From positions 241,002 to 254,306 of the forward strand of contig MU631430.1 of assembly GCA_026770615.1 (NCBI GenBank): 13,305 nucleotides of DNA, written 5' to 3'. Source of the DNA: Pavlovales sp. CCMP2436 (Eukaryota > Haptophyta > Pavlovophyceae > Pavlovales). Of the stretch, positions 12,541 through 13,305 are shown piece by piece. Both the position numbers and the translations under genes were made by a program. Position 1 is the stretch's first letter. Every line of letters starts with the position of its first letter. Below the pieces are notes generated by a model. It saw only the letters and a program-made list of their open reading frames with translations, was not told the origin of the DNA and made no database searches.

Positions 12541-13145
12541 GTAGCGAAGCAGCAGCAAATCCGGCAGCTTTTGAATAAAAATAGAATCATCATTATGTTA
12601 CGCAAGGGGGGGGGGGGGTCAGCTAGGAAGATGGGATGCATGAAGGCAAGGCCAAATGAACTATGATCAATTCGAATATTAAGCGCAGCAGCAGCAGTAG
12701 TGAATCTGGCAGCTTTTTAATTAAAATATCATCATCATTATTAAGCACAGTTGGGGGGGGGGGGGGGGGAATCAGCTAGGAGGATGAGACGCGCGAAGGC
12801 ATGCCCAAATGAACTTTGACTAACGGAAACATTAAGCGCAGCAGCAGCAGTGGCAAATCCATAAGCGTTTTAATTAAATTTTAATCATCGCTATTAAATT
12901 CGGGGGGGGGTCAGCTAGGAACTGTTCCTGCGAAAGCAAAACCAAATGAACTTTGACTAACAGAAACATTAAGGCACCAGCAGCAGTAGCGAATCCGGCA
13001 GCTTTTTAATTAAAATATAATCATCTTTATTAAATACAGGGGGGTTGAGGGTTCAGCTAGGAGGATGGGACACATGAAGGCAACACCAAATGATGATTAT
13101 ACTTTAATTAAATAGCACAGCAGCAGCGTTTCTGGCAGCTTTTAA
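12541..13145. repeat. 134-153-bp tandem array with CAG and poly-G tracts (4 full copies, 1 partial)
   Basis: Copies begin near 12547, 12681, 12834, 12971 and 13111. Each has (CAG)3-4, GGCAGCTTTTTAATTAAAAT or similar, an ATC-rich stretch, a G run of varying length (13, 17, 8, 6, none), TCAGCTAGGA, and CCAAATGAACTTTGACTAAC-like sequence. On the minus strand four of the five have AAG|CTGCC. Copies 2 and 3 give short related leucine-rich frames (L-P-D-S-L-L-L-L-L-R-L-I-F and L-M-D-L-P-L-L-L-L-R-L-M-F) ending at the same TAG. Copy 3 has lost the AG. Confidence 0.9.
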
Positions 13146-13305
13146 CAGCAACAAAAGTACACACAAGAGGAAGTAAGTCGATGGCTCCACTTTTTTATCT
13201 TTTTTTTTTACACGAGGAAGTGAGGGTCAGCGGCGCGTGTACGGAGGAGGTGGCGGTGTAAGTGGTGGTGGTGATGATGGTGGTGTGTGTTTGTGTGTGT
13301 ATGTG
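13146..13305. other. low-complexity right end
   Basis: T runs near 13190-13209, then a GT/GGT-rich stretch (GGTGGTGGTGATGATGGTGG) to the window edge. No gene seen. Confidence 0.6.

Noticed and set aside
1..13305. CRISPR array, bacterial operon, phage or rRNA/tRNA genes
   Set aside because: No evenly spaced identical repeats with unique spacers, no ribosome-binding-site-linked gene series, and no recognisable RNA gene.

Overview
This window looks like nuclear DNA of a eukaryote, most likely a GC-rich protist (an alga or a relative), but the sequence does not fix the lineage. Reasons: candidate coding segments are GC-rich, short and broken by frame changes that canonical GT-AG introns of about 55-90 bp reconcile in phase; intergenic DNA is AT-rich and full of micro- and minisatellites; AATAAA hexamers follow several candidate stop codons; and there are no bacterial operons, rRNA or tRNA genes. 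No protein matched a family I can name with confidence, so nearly all gene calls are structural (open frame, splice signals, paralogous copies) rather than functional.

Layout. 1-930: AT-rich flank with an 11-bp tandem repeat and minus-strand exon-like pieces (442-507, 504-632). 935-1750: a large G-rich heptamer array. 1800-3000: dispersed repeats, a poly(A)-tailed insertion, an imperfect palindrome, and three copies (two minus, one plus) of a short gene end with the same stop codon. 2300-6590: many minus-strand exon-like segments mixed with tandem duplications of exon starts, intron ends and gene ends. Several encode short helical stretches with an L-x-x-W-(R/K/S) motif. 6590-6730 may be a shared promoter for divergent genes. 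6728-8061: a plus-strand gene, 361 codons in my exon model. 8062-8573: quiet AT-rich spacer. 8574-9843: a minus-strand gene whose five-exon model gives exactly 328 codons including the stop. 9863-11222: a region bounded by a 40-bp direct repeat, with an open frame at 10693-11148. 11223-12540: exon-like fragments, a segmental duplication and a foldback element. 12541-13145: a tandem array with poly-G and CAG tracts.

The most unusual theme is that duplicated units repeatedly contain an intron 3' end plus the next exon start (or the last intron plus gene end) of minus-strand genes. All nine G runs of 8 or more are on the plus strand, so they are C runs on the minus strand, and eight of them lie in or just upstream of a candidate minus-strand 3' splice site. 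Splice-site assignments are by eye. GC-rich DNA looks coding in several frames, so transcript data would be decisive.
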